DNA of 64,000 nucleotides from Ophioceras dolichostomum. Its lineage: Eukaryota > Ascomycota > Sordariomycetes > Magnaporthales > Ophioceraceae. This document shows, in pieces, positions 32,495-45,621 of the stretch. Below the pieces are notes generated by a model. It saw only the letters and a list, made by a program, of their open reading frames with translations. It searched no databases and was not told the origin of the DNA. The translations under genes and the position numbers were made by a program. The stretch covers positions 1-64,000 of the forward strand of contig PYST01000168.1 of NCBI GenBank assembly GCA_003049485.1, in the 5' to 3' direction. The stretch's first letter is position 1, and the number at the start of each line of letters is the position of its first letter.

Positions 32495-32778
32495 TGCCTT
32501 TTTTTTCTTCTGCTAGTGCAGCTATCTGAGGCTACCAGCAATGATCGGAAGAGGAATGCGGGGGGATTGGGGAAGTGGTGGCAACGAATTTGTGACACAC
32601 GACTGATGACGAAACTGATAAATGGAAGCTCTCAGAGCTCGCTTCCAAAGCTCCTCTCTCAGCAATCGAACAGCAATTGAGCGGCTAATCGGCAGAAAAC
32701 CAGTACAGAAAATGGTGCGACGATGGGCTGATTCGTCTACCATATATGGAAGGCCGAAACGAGTAGCCGGATAGCAAC

Positions 32779-33626
32779 AGAAGAAGAGAAAGAAGAAGAG
32801 AAAGAAGAGAAAGAAGAAGAGAAAGAAGAGAAAGAAGAAGAGAAAGAAGAGAAAGAAGAAGAGAAAGAAGAGAAAGAAGAAGAGAAAGAAGAGAAAGAAG
32901 AAGAGAAAGAAGAGAAAGAAGAAGAGAAAGAAGAGAAAGAAGAAGAGAAAGAAGAGAAAGAAGAAGAGAAAGAAGAGAAAGAAGAAGAGAAAGAAGAGAA
33001 AGAAGAAGAGAAAGAAGAGAAAGAAGAAGAGAAAGAAGAGAAAGAAGAAGAGAAAGAAGAGAAAGAAGAAGAGAAAGAAGAGAAAGAAGAAGAGAAAGAA
33101 GAGAAAGAAGAAGAGAAAGAAGAGAAAGAAGAAGAGAAAGAAGAGAAAGAAGAAGAGAAAGAAGAGAAAGAAGAAGAGAAAGAAGAGAAAGAAGAAGAGA
33201 AAGAAGAGAAAGAAGAAGAGAAAGAAGAGAAAGAAGAAGAGAAAGAAGAGAAAGAAGAAGAGAAAGAAGAGAAAGAAGAAGAGAAAGAAGAGAAAGAAGA
33301 AGAGAAAGAAGAGAAAGAAGAAGAGAAAGAAGAGAAAGAAGAAGAGAAAGAAGAGAAAGAAGAAGAGAAAGAAGAGAAAGAAGAAGAGAAAGAAGAGAAA
33401 GAAGAAGAGAAAGAAGAGAAAGAAGAAGAGAAAGAAGAGAAAGAAGAAGAGAAAGAAGAGAAAGAAGAAGAGAAAGAAGAGAAAGAAGAAGAGAAAGAAG
33501 AGAAAGAAGAAGAGAAAGAAGAGAAAGAAGAAGAGAAAGAAGAGAAAGAAGAAGAGAAAGAAGAGAAAGAAGAAGAGAAAGAAGAGAAAGAAGAAGAGAA
33601 AGAAGAGAAAGAAGAAGAGAAGAAGG
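32779..33626 (+). repeat. 848-bp homopurine satellite, 21-bp unit, about 40 copies
   Basis: Every base from 32779 to 33626 on the plus strand is A or G. The array repeats a 21-bp unit (codon view: E-E-E-K-E-E-K) about 40 times with almost no variation, apart from the edges. All three plus-strand frames are open but contain no start codon. The tract lies between the DUF1275 promoter and the next gene, in non-coding DNA. Such purine/pyrimidine DNA can form triplex (H-DNA) structures and is prone to length change. Confidence 0.95.
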
Positions 33627-34848
33627 TCTAGACTCTGGGGAAAGGGGCCGGCAGGTGAGCGATCCGCTCTGTTGGGGACGGAGCTCCCAGGAAATTTCCT
33701 CAGAAAGCGGGGAAGACTCTGACAGCTGCCGAAAGCTTTCCCATCTCGATTTTCGATGCGGAGCTTGTGAGGTGTTGGCGAAGACCGGCCTTGGCTGTGT
33801 TCATCTGGTCATGCGACCTAGGCTGCCAGGAAGCCTGGCAAAGGCCAAGAAAGTCGGTCTGCCATCGGGTAGGAAAGCCGTGGGAAATCCATGAGCCATT
33901 CTCCCCTTCCTCCATCCGCCGGTCAAGCAGATTTTTCATTGCGTTGCTCTGATATCCAGGTTCCGATGTTGCTGCATCATGATGCTGGAGTCTGTCAGGA
34001 TGAGGGTTCAGGGTTTCAGCGTCCCAGCGGTTGCATTGCAGTTAGCACCGCCCCCTGAGTGTGTGGACAGGCGCTGGGGGATTGCAAACGGGTCTTGGCC
34101 GGCGAATTTCGGGCTTCTCTCGGGGAGACAGACCAAGGAGCTTTCGGGTTACTTACTGCAACAATGAGACTTTGGAGAAGTGGTGCCAGTAAATGAGGGG
34201 TATTTTGCGCTGGCGAGGGAAACCCCAGCCCTGACGTGCGGGGGTTCAGGTCCTGTCTGAGGGACCCGAACCGTAATTCTTCAGGTTTTTTCAGGGGTTG
34301 GTTCGACTCCGCTCGGCGCTCCTTCCAGGGCAACCGACCTAAACGGCGCATTAAGTGGACCTGGAAGCTCCCAGCCCTGAGCTGTGGGAAAAAGAGCTCC
34401 TCCTCCAAGGAAACTTCCCCAGCCCATTACGTGCTTGATTGCCAACGGTTCCTGACTGGAGCATTGAGAGGGTGGCGATATTATTGATAGAACGTGCCAG
34501 AGTACGAAGCATGCCATGCGTCCGCTGCACGACCATTTCCGTTTTGTGCAATGGGGCCGGACTGGCTTCCGAGCAATTTGCCTCTGCCTGGGTCGTAGTA
34601 TCTTCCGTCAACCAGATCAAAGATAAGCCTGCTTGTCCCCCCATTGTCCAACTTTGTCCTAGCCAGAAAGATGTAGGCCTGCTCGTCATTCTCTTTCACG
34701 AGCTTTTCCTCCCGCTCAGTCCAGCCGCAGCCCTTATCTTCACTCCATTTTCTATCAATTGCTGGCTAGAAACGCCCAAGATCACACACCCACCTGAAGG
34801 TTTCGCGCTCGTACTTGCTACACTAGCTAGGTCGTTCAGTTGTTCACA
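33627..34848. other. Intergenic, oxalate decarboxylase upstream region
   Basis: No supportable gene. It holds a hairpin at 34243-34272 (11-bp stem with one mismatch, 8-base loop) and three CCCAGCCC-containing segments (about 34224, 34367 and 34418). The last 200 bases are CT-rich, as in fungal promoters. Confidence 0.4.
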
Positions 34849-36754
34849 ATGCACATCTCACGGCTCGTCCTCGGGGCGGCAGCCTCCTCCCTCTCCCTCA
34901 GCGGCGTCATACAGGCCACTCCGCACCGCGACAGCCCGCAGCAGCGGCTGGTCCAGGGCCTGGAGCTCCCCGACCAGTACTACACCTTCAACAAGAAGAA
35001 GACGCCGAGCCCCAGCAACGCCATCAGACTCGGCAGCAGCAGCGGCGGTACACCATATACTCCCGGCCATCGCGACCCGCTCGACCGCGCGATCGACCCG
35101 GACAAAGAGGACCTCGACCCGCTGCCGTGGCGCAACGGGCTGGGCGCGTCGGTGCTGGGTCCGTGGAACAAAGAGCGCTCGCGGCAGAGCCCGGACCTCG
35201 TGCGGCCACCCAGCACCGACCACGGCAACATCGCCAACATGCGCTGGAGTTTCGCCGACTCGCACATTCGGATTGAGGTATGTACCTAGAGAGATAGCAG
35301 GTCCTCTCATATTAATGCTCGCACAAAACTGCGTCTTGAGGTAACTTATTCTCATCAAATGTGTTCCGAACCAAAAACAAACAGGAAGGAGGTTGGACTC
35401 GTCAGACAACCGTGCGCGAGCTCGGCACCAGCGTCGAGCTGGCCAGCGTCAACATGAGACTCGGCCAGGGCGTCATCCGCGAGCTGCACTGGCACAAGGA
35501 GGCCGAGTGGGCGTACGTGCTGGACGGCGAGGTGCGCATCACGGGCATCGACTACGAGGGCGGCAACTTCATCGACGACCTCAAGAAGGGCGACCTGTGG
35601 TACTTCCCGTCGGGCGTGCCCCATTCGCTCCAGGGCCTCAGCGAGAACGGCACCGAGTTCCTGCTGGTGTTCGACGATGGCCGGTTTTCGGAGGAGTCGA
35701 CCTTTATCTTGACCGACTGGCTTGGTAAGTTCAGTTTTTTTTTGCTTTTCCGTTCCGATCCGTTGTCTCCGTTTGTGTCTTTTGTTTGGTCCAGCAATGC
35801 ATTCCACCCCACGCTTCGCCGTTATCTTTTCGAAACTCGGTTGGTGGCTTGGTGGCTTCCTCGCTTGGGCTTACACCGCATCGATTGTCCCACCACACAA
35901 TCATCATCATCATCAATCACGATACCTTCCGCTCCCTGCGAGTTCCCGCGTGGCGCTGAGTAACATCGCACAAATGACGCTCCTCCGTTGAAAACGCATA
36001 CTGATTGGGCAACAACCGACAAACAACAGCGCACACTCCTAAATCGGTCATCAGCAAGAATTTCCACCTCGCGCCCGAGATCTTCGACCACCTGCCCAAG
36101 GGCGAGAAGTACATCTTCCAGGGCACGAACCCGGGCTCGATCGACGACGAGCGCCCGCGCGGCAACAATGTCAAGAAGTCTAAGCACAAGTTCAGCCACA
36201 AGATGTTGGACCAGGAGCCGCTCGTGACCTCCGGCGGCGAGGTCCGCATCGCAGACTCCAAGAACTTCCCCATCTCCACCACCATCGCGGCCGCGCACGC
36301 CATCATCGAGCCCGGCGCCATCCGCGAGATGCACTGGCACCCCAACGCGGACGAGTGGTCGTTCTTCATCCGGGGCAAGGCGCGCGTCACCATCTTCGCG
36401 TCCGAGGGCACGGCCCGCACGTTCAACTACCAGCCCGGGGACGTCGGCATCGTGCCCCGGAACATGGGGCACTTCGTCGAGAACATCGGCGACGAGCCCC
36501 TCGAGATGCTCGAGGTCTTCAAGGCGGACGAGTTCAGGGACTTCTCGCTGTTCCAGTGGATGGGCGAGTCGCCGCAGCGCATGGTCATCGACCACCTGTT
36601 CGCCGAGGACCCCGAGGCCGGGGAGAAGTTCTGGCAGGAGGTGGCGAACCCGAAGAAGGACCCCATCACGAAGTCGGATGTCAAGTTCGATGAATATGAT
36701 GACCGCCAGCAGTCCACTTCACAGCAGGAGGAAGAGGAGATCTCTGAGCTGTGA
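34849..36754 (+). CDS. Bicupin oxalate decarboxylase, secreted
   Basis: Exons 34849-35277, 35385-35724 and 36030-36754 (introns 107 and 305 bp: GTATGT/ACAG and GTAAGT/ACAG) give 497 residues. The ATG at 34849 starts a signal peptide (MHISRLVLGAAASSLSLSG). Two cupin domains each carry Mn-binding residues: HWHKEAEW with PHSL in the first, and HWHPNADEW with GHF in the second. The lid loop reads SENGT, close to the SENST of Bacillus OxdC that marks decarboxylase rather than oxidase. It converts oxalate to formate and CO2 outside the cell or in the wall and is commonly acid- and oxalate-induced in fungi; no regulatory site is claimed here. The tail is acidic (QQEEEEISEL). The second intron is unusually long. 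Confidence 0.93.
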
Positions 36755-39700
36755 GGGGAGGGAAGCTGTAGCTACGGATTGATGGACTCAGGAGGGCGGA
36801 GAAAAAGAGACTGCTTCACAATTTTCCTATGTTCACCATTGTAACTACGTATGGGATACTCCCTGTTTCCTGTCCTTTTCTTTTCGGTCCTATTTTGCCT
36901 TATCAAGTAAATAAGTGCCTCATCTTCGTTTGGAATCTCAGTTATAGTCTGCGTCTGCAAGGGACAACAGACGACTGATTTGGTCTGATGGGAAGAAAAT
37001 TGATCCGTCTACAATTCGTTGCTACGGGCCGTCATGAGTCATCAGGACGTATCGAATAAGGCAGAGCCGTCCATATCTAGCCAGCATATCCCAACCTACA
37101 CCGCCGTTCTTACGCTGTTCTGGTCGATCTATCTGCAACAGCGCTCGGTTGTTCCCTAAGTTCTGCTGGCCCCTGACTGAGCCGACTGCTTCTGGTGACT
37201 GCTTATGTCAGTCCGTTTGGTGCCCACCGCCTGTGCCTACCTAGGTAGCCATTTTCATCCTGCCCCCCTGATGTCGTGCCAAAGTATCTGCACAATTGTA
37301 CATAGGGTGGCAGCAAGCAAGCATGGAAGCCCTGTGGTGTCGAACTGAGTTGGTAGAAAGCGTTCTCAAAGCCGTCGGATTCGATGCCGTTCGATTCCAA
37401 TAACTATCTACCTCGTGTTCATTCCTTCCCGAAAACCGTTCTTCTCTAGGTACCCAGGGATCCCAGTCTTCGCCAGACAGCCAGGTCTAGGCCCCTTCCC
37501 AGAAACGGCCGACAAATGTCCCGACGACGTTTGAGACTTGAAGAGCCGGGGGCACTGGTGGGTGGGCCTCGACATTACCCCGCAGCGAGCCAGCCAATTC
37601 GAGCGACAAGCATCTGCGTGCTCGCCTCTCCTCGGCTGACATGTCTATGGATAGCAACCCCCTGAAAGGGGTTCCTCTCCGATGGCTTCATCACGAGAAG
37701 AAGAGGGGGCGGGCTGGGACTCGTCGGGTCGTTGAGGAAGCAAGATCCTTGGAAAGAATGCATTATGCATATGTAGGGGAAACTTTTTGGAATTTGCGAG
37801 AGGGATCGAGCGTGTTCAAGAAACATTCCTTGGTCTGGTCTCGATCATCCTGAGCTACTACTTGGAGCATCAATAATAGCTTGAGCTAAGGGTGGTTCGG
37901 AAGTCTGCCAGGGTTCGGCGAAGTGTCGGAGGGGGTGTACCGGCCAATGTCGGCATTCAGGGGTGTGTGTCGTCGTCAATAGGGAGGTGAGGTGGGTGTG
38001 AAGAGAGGCTGGGCAAGTTGGGTCATCATGAATCTGTTTGCTAGAATGAACAAAAGGGTGGCCTGGAGGAAAACGAGAAGTGGAAAGAGCGGGTTTTCGC
38101 CGAGGCTAGTCACATCCGCAATATCGCTTGGGAGGTTCTCCTTGGTGTGTTGAACAACAGTTCCTTGTGCAACTGCAGATGCTAACTTTGCTCATGTGCC
38201 TGCCCCCTCCACCCGAGTCACCACCGTCTACCCGCCGCGACTCAGCCCATTTCATATCGTTTAATCTTCAATTTCGTTCGACCAACCACTCCTCAGTCCC
38301 AAGATGCAAGTTTTTGATGAAAACAGACATGCGCAGCAAGGCGCCAGCAACAGGGCGTTTCTTTTGCTGGCTGACTTTCTTGTGGATACCGGTAGATCGC
38401 CGAGTGACCACCGAGAACGCGGGGGAGGGGAAGAACAGGGTGTGCACGGTTGGGGTAGGAGTGCAGCCAAGATAAGCCAAGAATAACGGTCGACGACAGC
38501 CAAACGATCTCGGGAAGGTGGGAAGGGTTGAGTGGAGATGAAAGGAGCGAACTGACGACGCACCTTGGTGAGACGGAGGACAAGAAAAGGAATTGTTGAG
38601 AATGAGGTCGTGAAGAAAAGTGAGAGCGAGGAAGGCAGGGCAGGAGGCAGGCAGGGAGGCAGAGTGGAGGATGGGATAGCCACCGTGCGGGGTCAACTTG
38701 ACATTTGAACGGATGCGCGTCCTCGACCGGTGCAGTCATCCATCTCTGTACCAAGCTTGCGTTATCATTTTCCACAAACGACAGAACATCAATGCTCCCC
38801 ACCAATGAACGCTCCCGCTTGTGCCGTCTTGGCTAGTTCACGGCCGAGAGGCTCTTTTGGACTTGGCTCTCTTGGCTACGGGCGCCATGGCTCTTCACGT
38901 GATGACCGAGGGTGTTGAGTGGTACGTACGTGTAGGTAGTCACACACCACCACCACCCATTTTCGCGAAGAGCCAAGCGAGGCGCCATAAGCAGGCTGCG
39001 GACCCGTACCGTTGCTGGTTCGCTTTGTTCGGCGTCTCCGAGATATCTCCTTGCTTGCGGAGGTGCTCGGTGCTCCAGGATGTTCACTGACGGATGATGG
39101 ATCATAGACGGAGTGCAAAAAGGCTTGGACATGATAACAGCTGAAAACGACCCCTGAGAGCTTGGAAGAACCCATGATGGCCGGCCAGGTGCTGTTGCTT
39201 GCCAAGCTGGAGAGAACAGGGCGGTCAGAGGGTTGACTCGGAGCTTCTCAGCTAAGCCACTTTCAAACAAGGAGACTGTCACCTGGACTCGACCAACGAG
39301 TGGCGAGAACAGCCGTCCGAAAGCAATTTTTTTCTCAAGGAATGGTGATCATAGACCACGGAATATTGAAACGAGTAGCTTCACACCGAGTAATTTTCAA
39401 CTCTATTCTATAGTATGTACTCCACCAACACAAACCAGCTCAGGGTTGTTCCACCTCTTCACATGGGTCTAGGTGGAAAGAAATGGTGGTCCAATTCCGA
39501 GCTGTGGATCTTTTCGGAGCAGAACCCGCTTTCCTATCTCCCGCCGCTCGCCCGGCATAGTCGTCCTCAACAAAAAGAACTTGAGAATTGTATGCCTGGA
39601 TCCGCAGTCCCGAGCTTGCCCGAGTTTCCGGGTTCTGCTCGTTCCCCGTTTGAAAAAAAATCAAAAGTCGTGCGAGATATCATGATAATATAAGGGGCTG

Positions 39701-42700
39701 GCATGGCAGCTGGGACGACTCATGTTAGATATGGGATCAAGTATATTAAGGAGCCGTCTCAGCCTCCTCCGCGAAGACGACGAATCCTCGACGAACACCA
39801 ACAGCAGCAACGACTCGAACGACTTAACGGCGGCATTTTTTATGCCTCAGGCGAGACTCAGAGCCTGTAGAGCTAAAAGTGCGACGAGATGGCCGCGATG
39901 CCCTGGCTTGAGAGGCTTCCCAATCTGTGGATTTGCGCCGATCTGCACGCCTGCCTTCCCTCGACGGCTTGGCCAGCAAATGGAGAAAGAGGGGACTACA
40001 GGCCGTATGAAGCTTCCGAAAGAGGTGGACTTGCAGGAAGGGTATCACAGGAGAAGGGAGCACGGGATCGAGGACAGCTACAGGGACTGGTCAGGCCCAT
40101 GCATGCTGCTGGTGTCCCGTTCAAGTTAACTCACTTCTCAACGCTCTCCATCGGCATCGACTCTGTCACCGGAATACCTCGACATCCGAATCCTGCCTGC
40201 CCCCAACCCGATCACACAATACGAGGCGGGTCGATATTGGAACAACCTACAGCAGCAGCCCTCCAGGACTCCGTGGTGGCGAAAGAGAGGTAGGTGGGCT
40301 GCCCGGCTGGCGAGGAAAGCCTTGGCTTGAATGTCTTCTCTTCTTCCCTCACGGCAGTCACTCGGAACACTCGCAAGTCAGATGGTCGCCTTTGGGACCG
40401 TCAGCTACCCGTTATCGCAGCCTATATGCCCTCAGGACTGCCGAGACACCTCCAGTCTCTGTCCGTGTTGGCTTTTCGTCTATCTCGCCTCAGATAAAGT
40501 CTTGCTGGCTCCTGAGACGCTTCAAAGTGTGTCATCCTATAGCACATAGCCGTCCTACCTTCAAGGATAGAGGCAGTCTTTGAATCTAAAAGTCCATGAT
40601 CAAGAACTCGGCTTGCTGGCTTGCTCTCCTCGGCCTTGTTGTCTCCAGGTAAACGCGGCTTGCTCGCTTCGACGGCGATGGTGGCAAATTTCTCAGCCCC
40701 GTCTAAGTGGCGACGTCTTCCAAATCCATCTCGTTTCTGTCTCTCTGCATTTCTCTTACCCCGTGTCCCCGCTCTACATCCAATATGTGCTCATCTCACC
40801 AATCTTATCCATAATTAGGTAGTGACTTACAACCCTCCATTCTCTGTCGCACTTCGGTTCATCTCCAGCACGGCGCCGGTGACCTTCCCTTCTCCTATAT
40901 CCCACGCAGGCAAACAGGCAAGTCGGCGCTGTGAGCCGTTGCAAGCCATTCAGCTCCACCAGACGGATGGACGTGTGACCCCGTGCCCAGACCAAATCAG
41001 GATGACACAAGGTCGCATCTTTCGCAACAAGGACGGGATCACGCGTCGGTCCCCTATCAGGGAAGGCATTGCCGCCAGCATGCACAGCGTGGCAGTCACC
41101 CAGTCTCCGGAGTGCCAACATGCAAGGATGCCACTTGCGTTATCACTAAACTAGTCAATGGCAAGGTCCCATTCAACGTCGTCGATCGACCATCCAAGTC
41201 CAAAGTAGAAACAAAGGAGGTGGGGAGGGGGGCGACGACGGAAATAGTGGGGGATCCCCTGCCCACGCCCATGCCCACCTCTTATGCGGGCAGTTTGGCT
41301 GTCAAGCTTCCCCGCATCCCCCCTCCCCCCAGACTTGGCTCTCGAGTGAGGTGCTGTTTTGCTCTTGGGTGCTTACGATGTGAGCGGCAAAACCGATATC
41401 AAGCGTGGATATCAAAGTCGAGGGCGGGTCTTGACTGGGCTTCATCATCATCATCAGCAAGCTTAACACCGAATGAAGTAACGCGCAGAATTTATCGAAT
41501 TATCGTCCAAAAAACAAAGTTGTTCCTTTCCTCCTATCCTTGTCATGCCTCCCTCGGACGTATTGCACATCCATCAATATGTCAAGGCGCATCTCCCACC
41601 TTTTTTGCTCCTGTATTACGGGCACATCCCTGTCGGACAAACTGCCCTCTTGTTCCCCCCCTCGGTAGGTGATTTCCTAACCCAGGTCCAACCCCGCACT
41701 TTGCACTCACATTTGTTTCTACGTTGTAAACCTGCTCCCCTCCCCTCGCAAACCGGCACTAAGCCCAGGATGGGAACCGCTCGTCCAAATACCCCTGCCA
41801 TGCATCGAGTAATCCCTTATATCGTCCTCTCAGCTTCATCGGCCCTACACCATCCCGGTCACAAGCGGAATCATTGGCCAGCATCGGTTAGCGGAAGGTT
41901 GGATCCGGGACACCGACAATTTGCTGAACTCCCGCCGTACAGACGTTCGCTGTGGCTGGTGAAACCCTTCAGCGACCAAGATTCCAGTCAGTTAGACACA
42001 GGAAGGTAGAAACAGGTAGGTCCTGAGTAGCAGGTCTGCTGGATGGAACACGCAGGTAAGCTATCCTGACCACCGTCGCACATGTACTACCCGGTCCTAC
42101 CACTACAGGTAGGTACACAGACACCATACTAACCAAAACATCAGCACAGTTTGCGCTGATCTTTTTTTTCGGAATCACCAACCTTCCGTCCCACGCCCAC
42201 CCTCCATCCGGCGCGTCCTGCCTCCTTGCTTGCCCAGGGTTGCCCCTCACCACCCCTCCAAAAAAGAACGGCTCTTCTCACAACCCTCGACGTGGGAAGG
42301 AACACTGACACTTGCTACCCTCCTGCCCGACTCGACATTGGACATACGTGAGGCACACATGCCGAGCAGGCTCCGCTCCGGGAGGGGGTTCGGGGATGGA
42401 TGGATGATGGATGGCGCAGCCAGGTCAATGGTTTGGAATATGTTGGCTAGGAGGAGTGCAGTTCTGGTCCCTTGCTCGAGGGGAACGGAGGTAAGAATGT
42501 TGAGGGGAAATGCTTTCCTCTGCCCGCGTGCCTACACCACTGCCCCTGGGTATTAGCCAGATCTGGCCCAGTGCGAATCAATAATGATGATGACCACCTG
42601 AAGGAAATATACCTAGGTAGATAGACCGGCAGTGCAGCGCAGTCCATGCATCTCCCCTCCTTTCCTCTCCTTTAACCACCATGTCGCCTTGGGTCGGGGT

Positions 42701-43353
42701 AATGATGCTAGGGACGAGGAGGCACTGGATTTTCCATTCTAGCACGGCTGCATAGCAGCGCACATCGAGCTACGGACACGCCTCTTCCATCTTACATAGT
42801 GCCCCTTTTTTTATCGACGAGTATTCTGGATACAAAAGCGTGAACCGCATCCCCTTCCCATTTTCAGTCCCCCTTACTTTTTTCCAAATCCTCACCCTCC
42901 CTCCCGTTTATCTCACAGCTTCGCCGTTTTTTCTTGGCTGAAAAGCGGCGATACCGGCTGGCGCGGGGTGATCATCATTTTTGTCCCTCACTCTCTGATG
43001 CGTTCGGATGAGTGATCCTCCCGCATACTGCTTACCTTATCTGCGATCTCTCTCATCACTCCTGGCCTCCTTTTGCTAGTACTACTTGCTGCCCACCCCG
43101 TTTTATGCAACCACCCACATACCTTGCGGCCTGTACCCTCCCGTGTGGCACTTCGCCTCACTGGAAGAAAGGGCGGTATTAGTGGCCCAGAAAGGAAATC
43201 ATCACTCACACTGATATCTTGACAGGAACCCCTCCTCCACATCCCATTCATCACTTTCTCCCCTATTGATCACATCCTCTCCTCTTCAGAGAGAACACCC
43301 GCATACACAACATACACACACATACACACAGACCGCCAAGCAACCCAGCCAAG
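36755..43353. other. 6.6-kb gene-poor region
   Basis: I found no ORF with domain, intron pattern or codon use that I can defend. Around 38260-38800 three minus-strand frames are open together, which is a compositional effect. Around 42900-43350 the sequence becomes CT- and CACA-rich before the sulfate permease, as expected of its promoter and leader. Non-coding transcripts or a long upstream regulatory region are possible. Confidence 0.4.
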
Positions 43354-45621
43354 ATGCGGATGCCATCCGTATCAACAGCCACGGATGCGGTCAAGGAGTC
43401 CCTCCGGACGGACTCGACCTGGCGTCGCGTGGGCCGCCTGACCAAGAAAGGGGCGAAGGCCCTCCCCGAGGCGTCTCTCCAGTACGCGCTCGACAAGGCG
43501 CCCATCATCGGCTGGCTCCCCCGCTACAACTGGCGCTGGCTGGCCAACGATGTCATCGCGGGGCTGACCTTAGGCCTGATGCTCATTCCCCAGGGTCTGT
43601 CGTACGCCCGCATCGCCACGATCCCCGTTGAGTACGGCCTCATGTCCAGCTGGCTTCCCGCGGCGATCTATGCCGTGATGGGGACTACTAAGGGTGAGTG
43701 AGACGGACATATCTCTATCTCAACCTCCATCTCCATCAAGCTCGCCCATCATCAATACCTTCGGTACTGGGCTAGACTGTGCCTGTATCTTCTGCTAACA
43801 CCTTTTTCCAAACGCTCAAAAACAGATCTCTCTACCGGTCCTACCTCGCTCATCGGCCTCCTTACCTCCGAGGGCGTCGAAGCCTTCCAAGAGGAATACA
43901 CCCCCTCCCAGATCGCCTCGGCCATGGCCTTCTGGATGGGCATCTACGGCATGGTCCTCGGCTTCCTCAAGCTCGGCTTCCTCCTCGAGTTCGTGTCCCT
44001 GCCCATCCTCAGCGGCTTCATTACCGCCGTGGCTATCACCATCATCCTCAACCAGATGGGCTCCCTCCTCGGCGAGAAGAACATCGGCGACGGCGCCGCG
44101 CAGCAGATCCACGACATCTTCAGCAAGCTGCCCCAGGCGAACGGCTACGCCTGCGCCATCGGCTTCACCGGCATCCTGTTCCTGACCATCCTCGAGAAGA
44201 CCGGCAAGCGGTGGGGCAGCAAGAACAGGGTCATCTGGTTCCTGTCCATCACCCGCGCGTTCTTGACGCTGGTCCTGTTCACGGGCGTCGGCTACGCCGT
44301 CAACAAGGACCGCAAGGCGAGCGCGTACCTGTTCGAGGTCGTGCAAGTAAAAGCCAACGGCCAGGAGCCGCCCAAGATGCCGCCCCCGGACCTGATCTCC
44401 AAGGTGGCGACCCGCAGCATCGCGCTGTTCGTGGCGGCCGCCGTCGAGCACAGCGCCATCGCGCGCGCTTTCGGCGTCAAGAACGACTACGTGCCGGACC
44501 AGTCCCAGGAGCTGTGCTACTTCGGCGTCACCAACTTCGCCAACAGCTTCTTCCACGCCATGGGCGTCGGCGGCGCCATGTCCCGCACGTCGGTCAACTC
44601 GCAGTGCAACGTCAAGTCCCCGCTCTCCGGGCTCGTCACGACGGCCGTCGTGCTGATCAGCATCTTCTACCTCGTCGGCACGCTGTACTGGATCCCCAAG
44701 GCCACCCTCGCCGCCATCATCATCACTGCCGTCTGGCCCCTGATCCACCCCCCGTCCCACTTCTACCACTACTGGCGCACCTCCCTCGCGGACTGGATCT
44801 CGTCCATGCTCGCGTTCTGGATCTCCCTTTTTGTTTCGACCGAGATGGGCATCGCCGTCTCCGTCGGCTTCAACATCGTCTACTGCGTGCTCCGCCAGGT
44901 TTTCGCCCGCGTCAACGCCTCCACCCGCCCCCCGCAGTCCGAGCTCGCGCTCGCGATCGAGGCGTCCCGCGGCCAGCTCCCGGACCCGGACGCGCTGCCG
45001 CGCGACACGCACATCTTCCGCTTCCGCGACAACTTCTTCTTCCCCAACTCGTACGCTATGACCACCGCCATCCTCGACAGCGTCCAGACGCATCACGCCC
45101 CGGCCTACATGGGCGCGCACGGCCCCGAGACCAAGGAGCGCAACTGGTCCGTCGTGGCCGAGAAACGCATCGCGCGTCTGCGCCGTCGCGCCGGCGTCGC
45201 GGACGCGAGCTCCCTGCCGCCGCTGGGGCTGGTGGTGCTCGACTTCGGACGCGTGAACCACGCCGACAGCACGGCGGTCACGCACCTGAAGAACCTGCAC
45301 AAGGAGATCCTTAGGTACGGCGGGAAGCACGTCGAGATGCGCTTCGTGAGCATGACCGACTACGTGCGCGAGCGGTTCGAGCGCTTCGGGTGGAGGGTCG
45401 TGGACGCGGACTACGTTGCGCTCGACGACAAGGACGAGGCGGCCGTCACGCGGCTGTACCCTTCCGTGGTGGTCGCTGTGGTGGCGCCGAGGACGCGCGA
45501 GGTCGTCGAGGGCACGGGGCTTGGGAGGGTCGACACTGTCGATGAAGAGAAGGCGCGCGCGGTGCATGCGGAGAGGTCGAGCTCGCACGATGAGAAGACG
45601 AGCGCTGATAGCAAGGTCTGA
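43354..45621 (+). CDS. SulP-family sulfate permease with STAS domain
   Basis: Exons 43354-43693 and 43826-45621 (intron 43694-43825, 132 bp: GTGAGT donor, AACAG acceptor) give 711 residues. The N-terminal membrane part is standard SulP: IAGLTLGLMLIPQGLSYA, STGPTSLIGLL, LSGFITAVAITI and FHAMGVGGAMSRTSVN. The C-terminus has a STAS domain (LGLVVLDFGRVNHADSTAV). It imports sulfate with protons at the plasma membrane, feeding cysteine and methionine synthesis. Fungal relatives (Neurospora CYS-13 and CYS-14) are switched on by sulfur starvation through a bZIP factor; I saw no clear binding site in the promoter. The gene is GC-rich at third positions, so long antisense ORFs appear over it. Confidence 0.93.

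Noticed and set aside
32779..33626. Open frames through the purine satellite encoding Glu/Lys repeats
   Set aside because: No start codon, no flanking coding signal, and all three frames are open because the tract has no T. This is a satellite, not a gene.
34301..34320. Possible tRNA T-arm (GGTTCGACTCC)
   Set aside because: Flanking bases do not form a T stem, and no cloverleaf can be built upstream.
38261..38805. Three overlapping minus-strand ORFs of 140-170 codons
   Set aside because: Open in all frames at once with Ser/Pro/His bias and no domain; a composition effect.
43779..45588. Long ORFs over the sulfate permease in another plus frame (511 codons) and on the minus strand (590 codons)
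   Set aside because: They arise from the high GC third positions of the permease exon. They have no domain, and their predicted proteins are Arg/His/Pro or Asp/Val biased.
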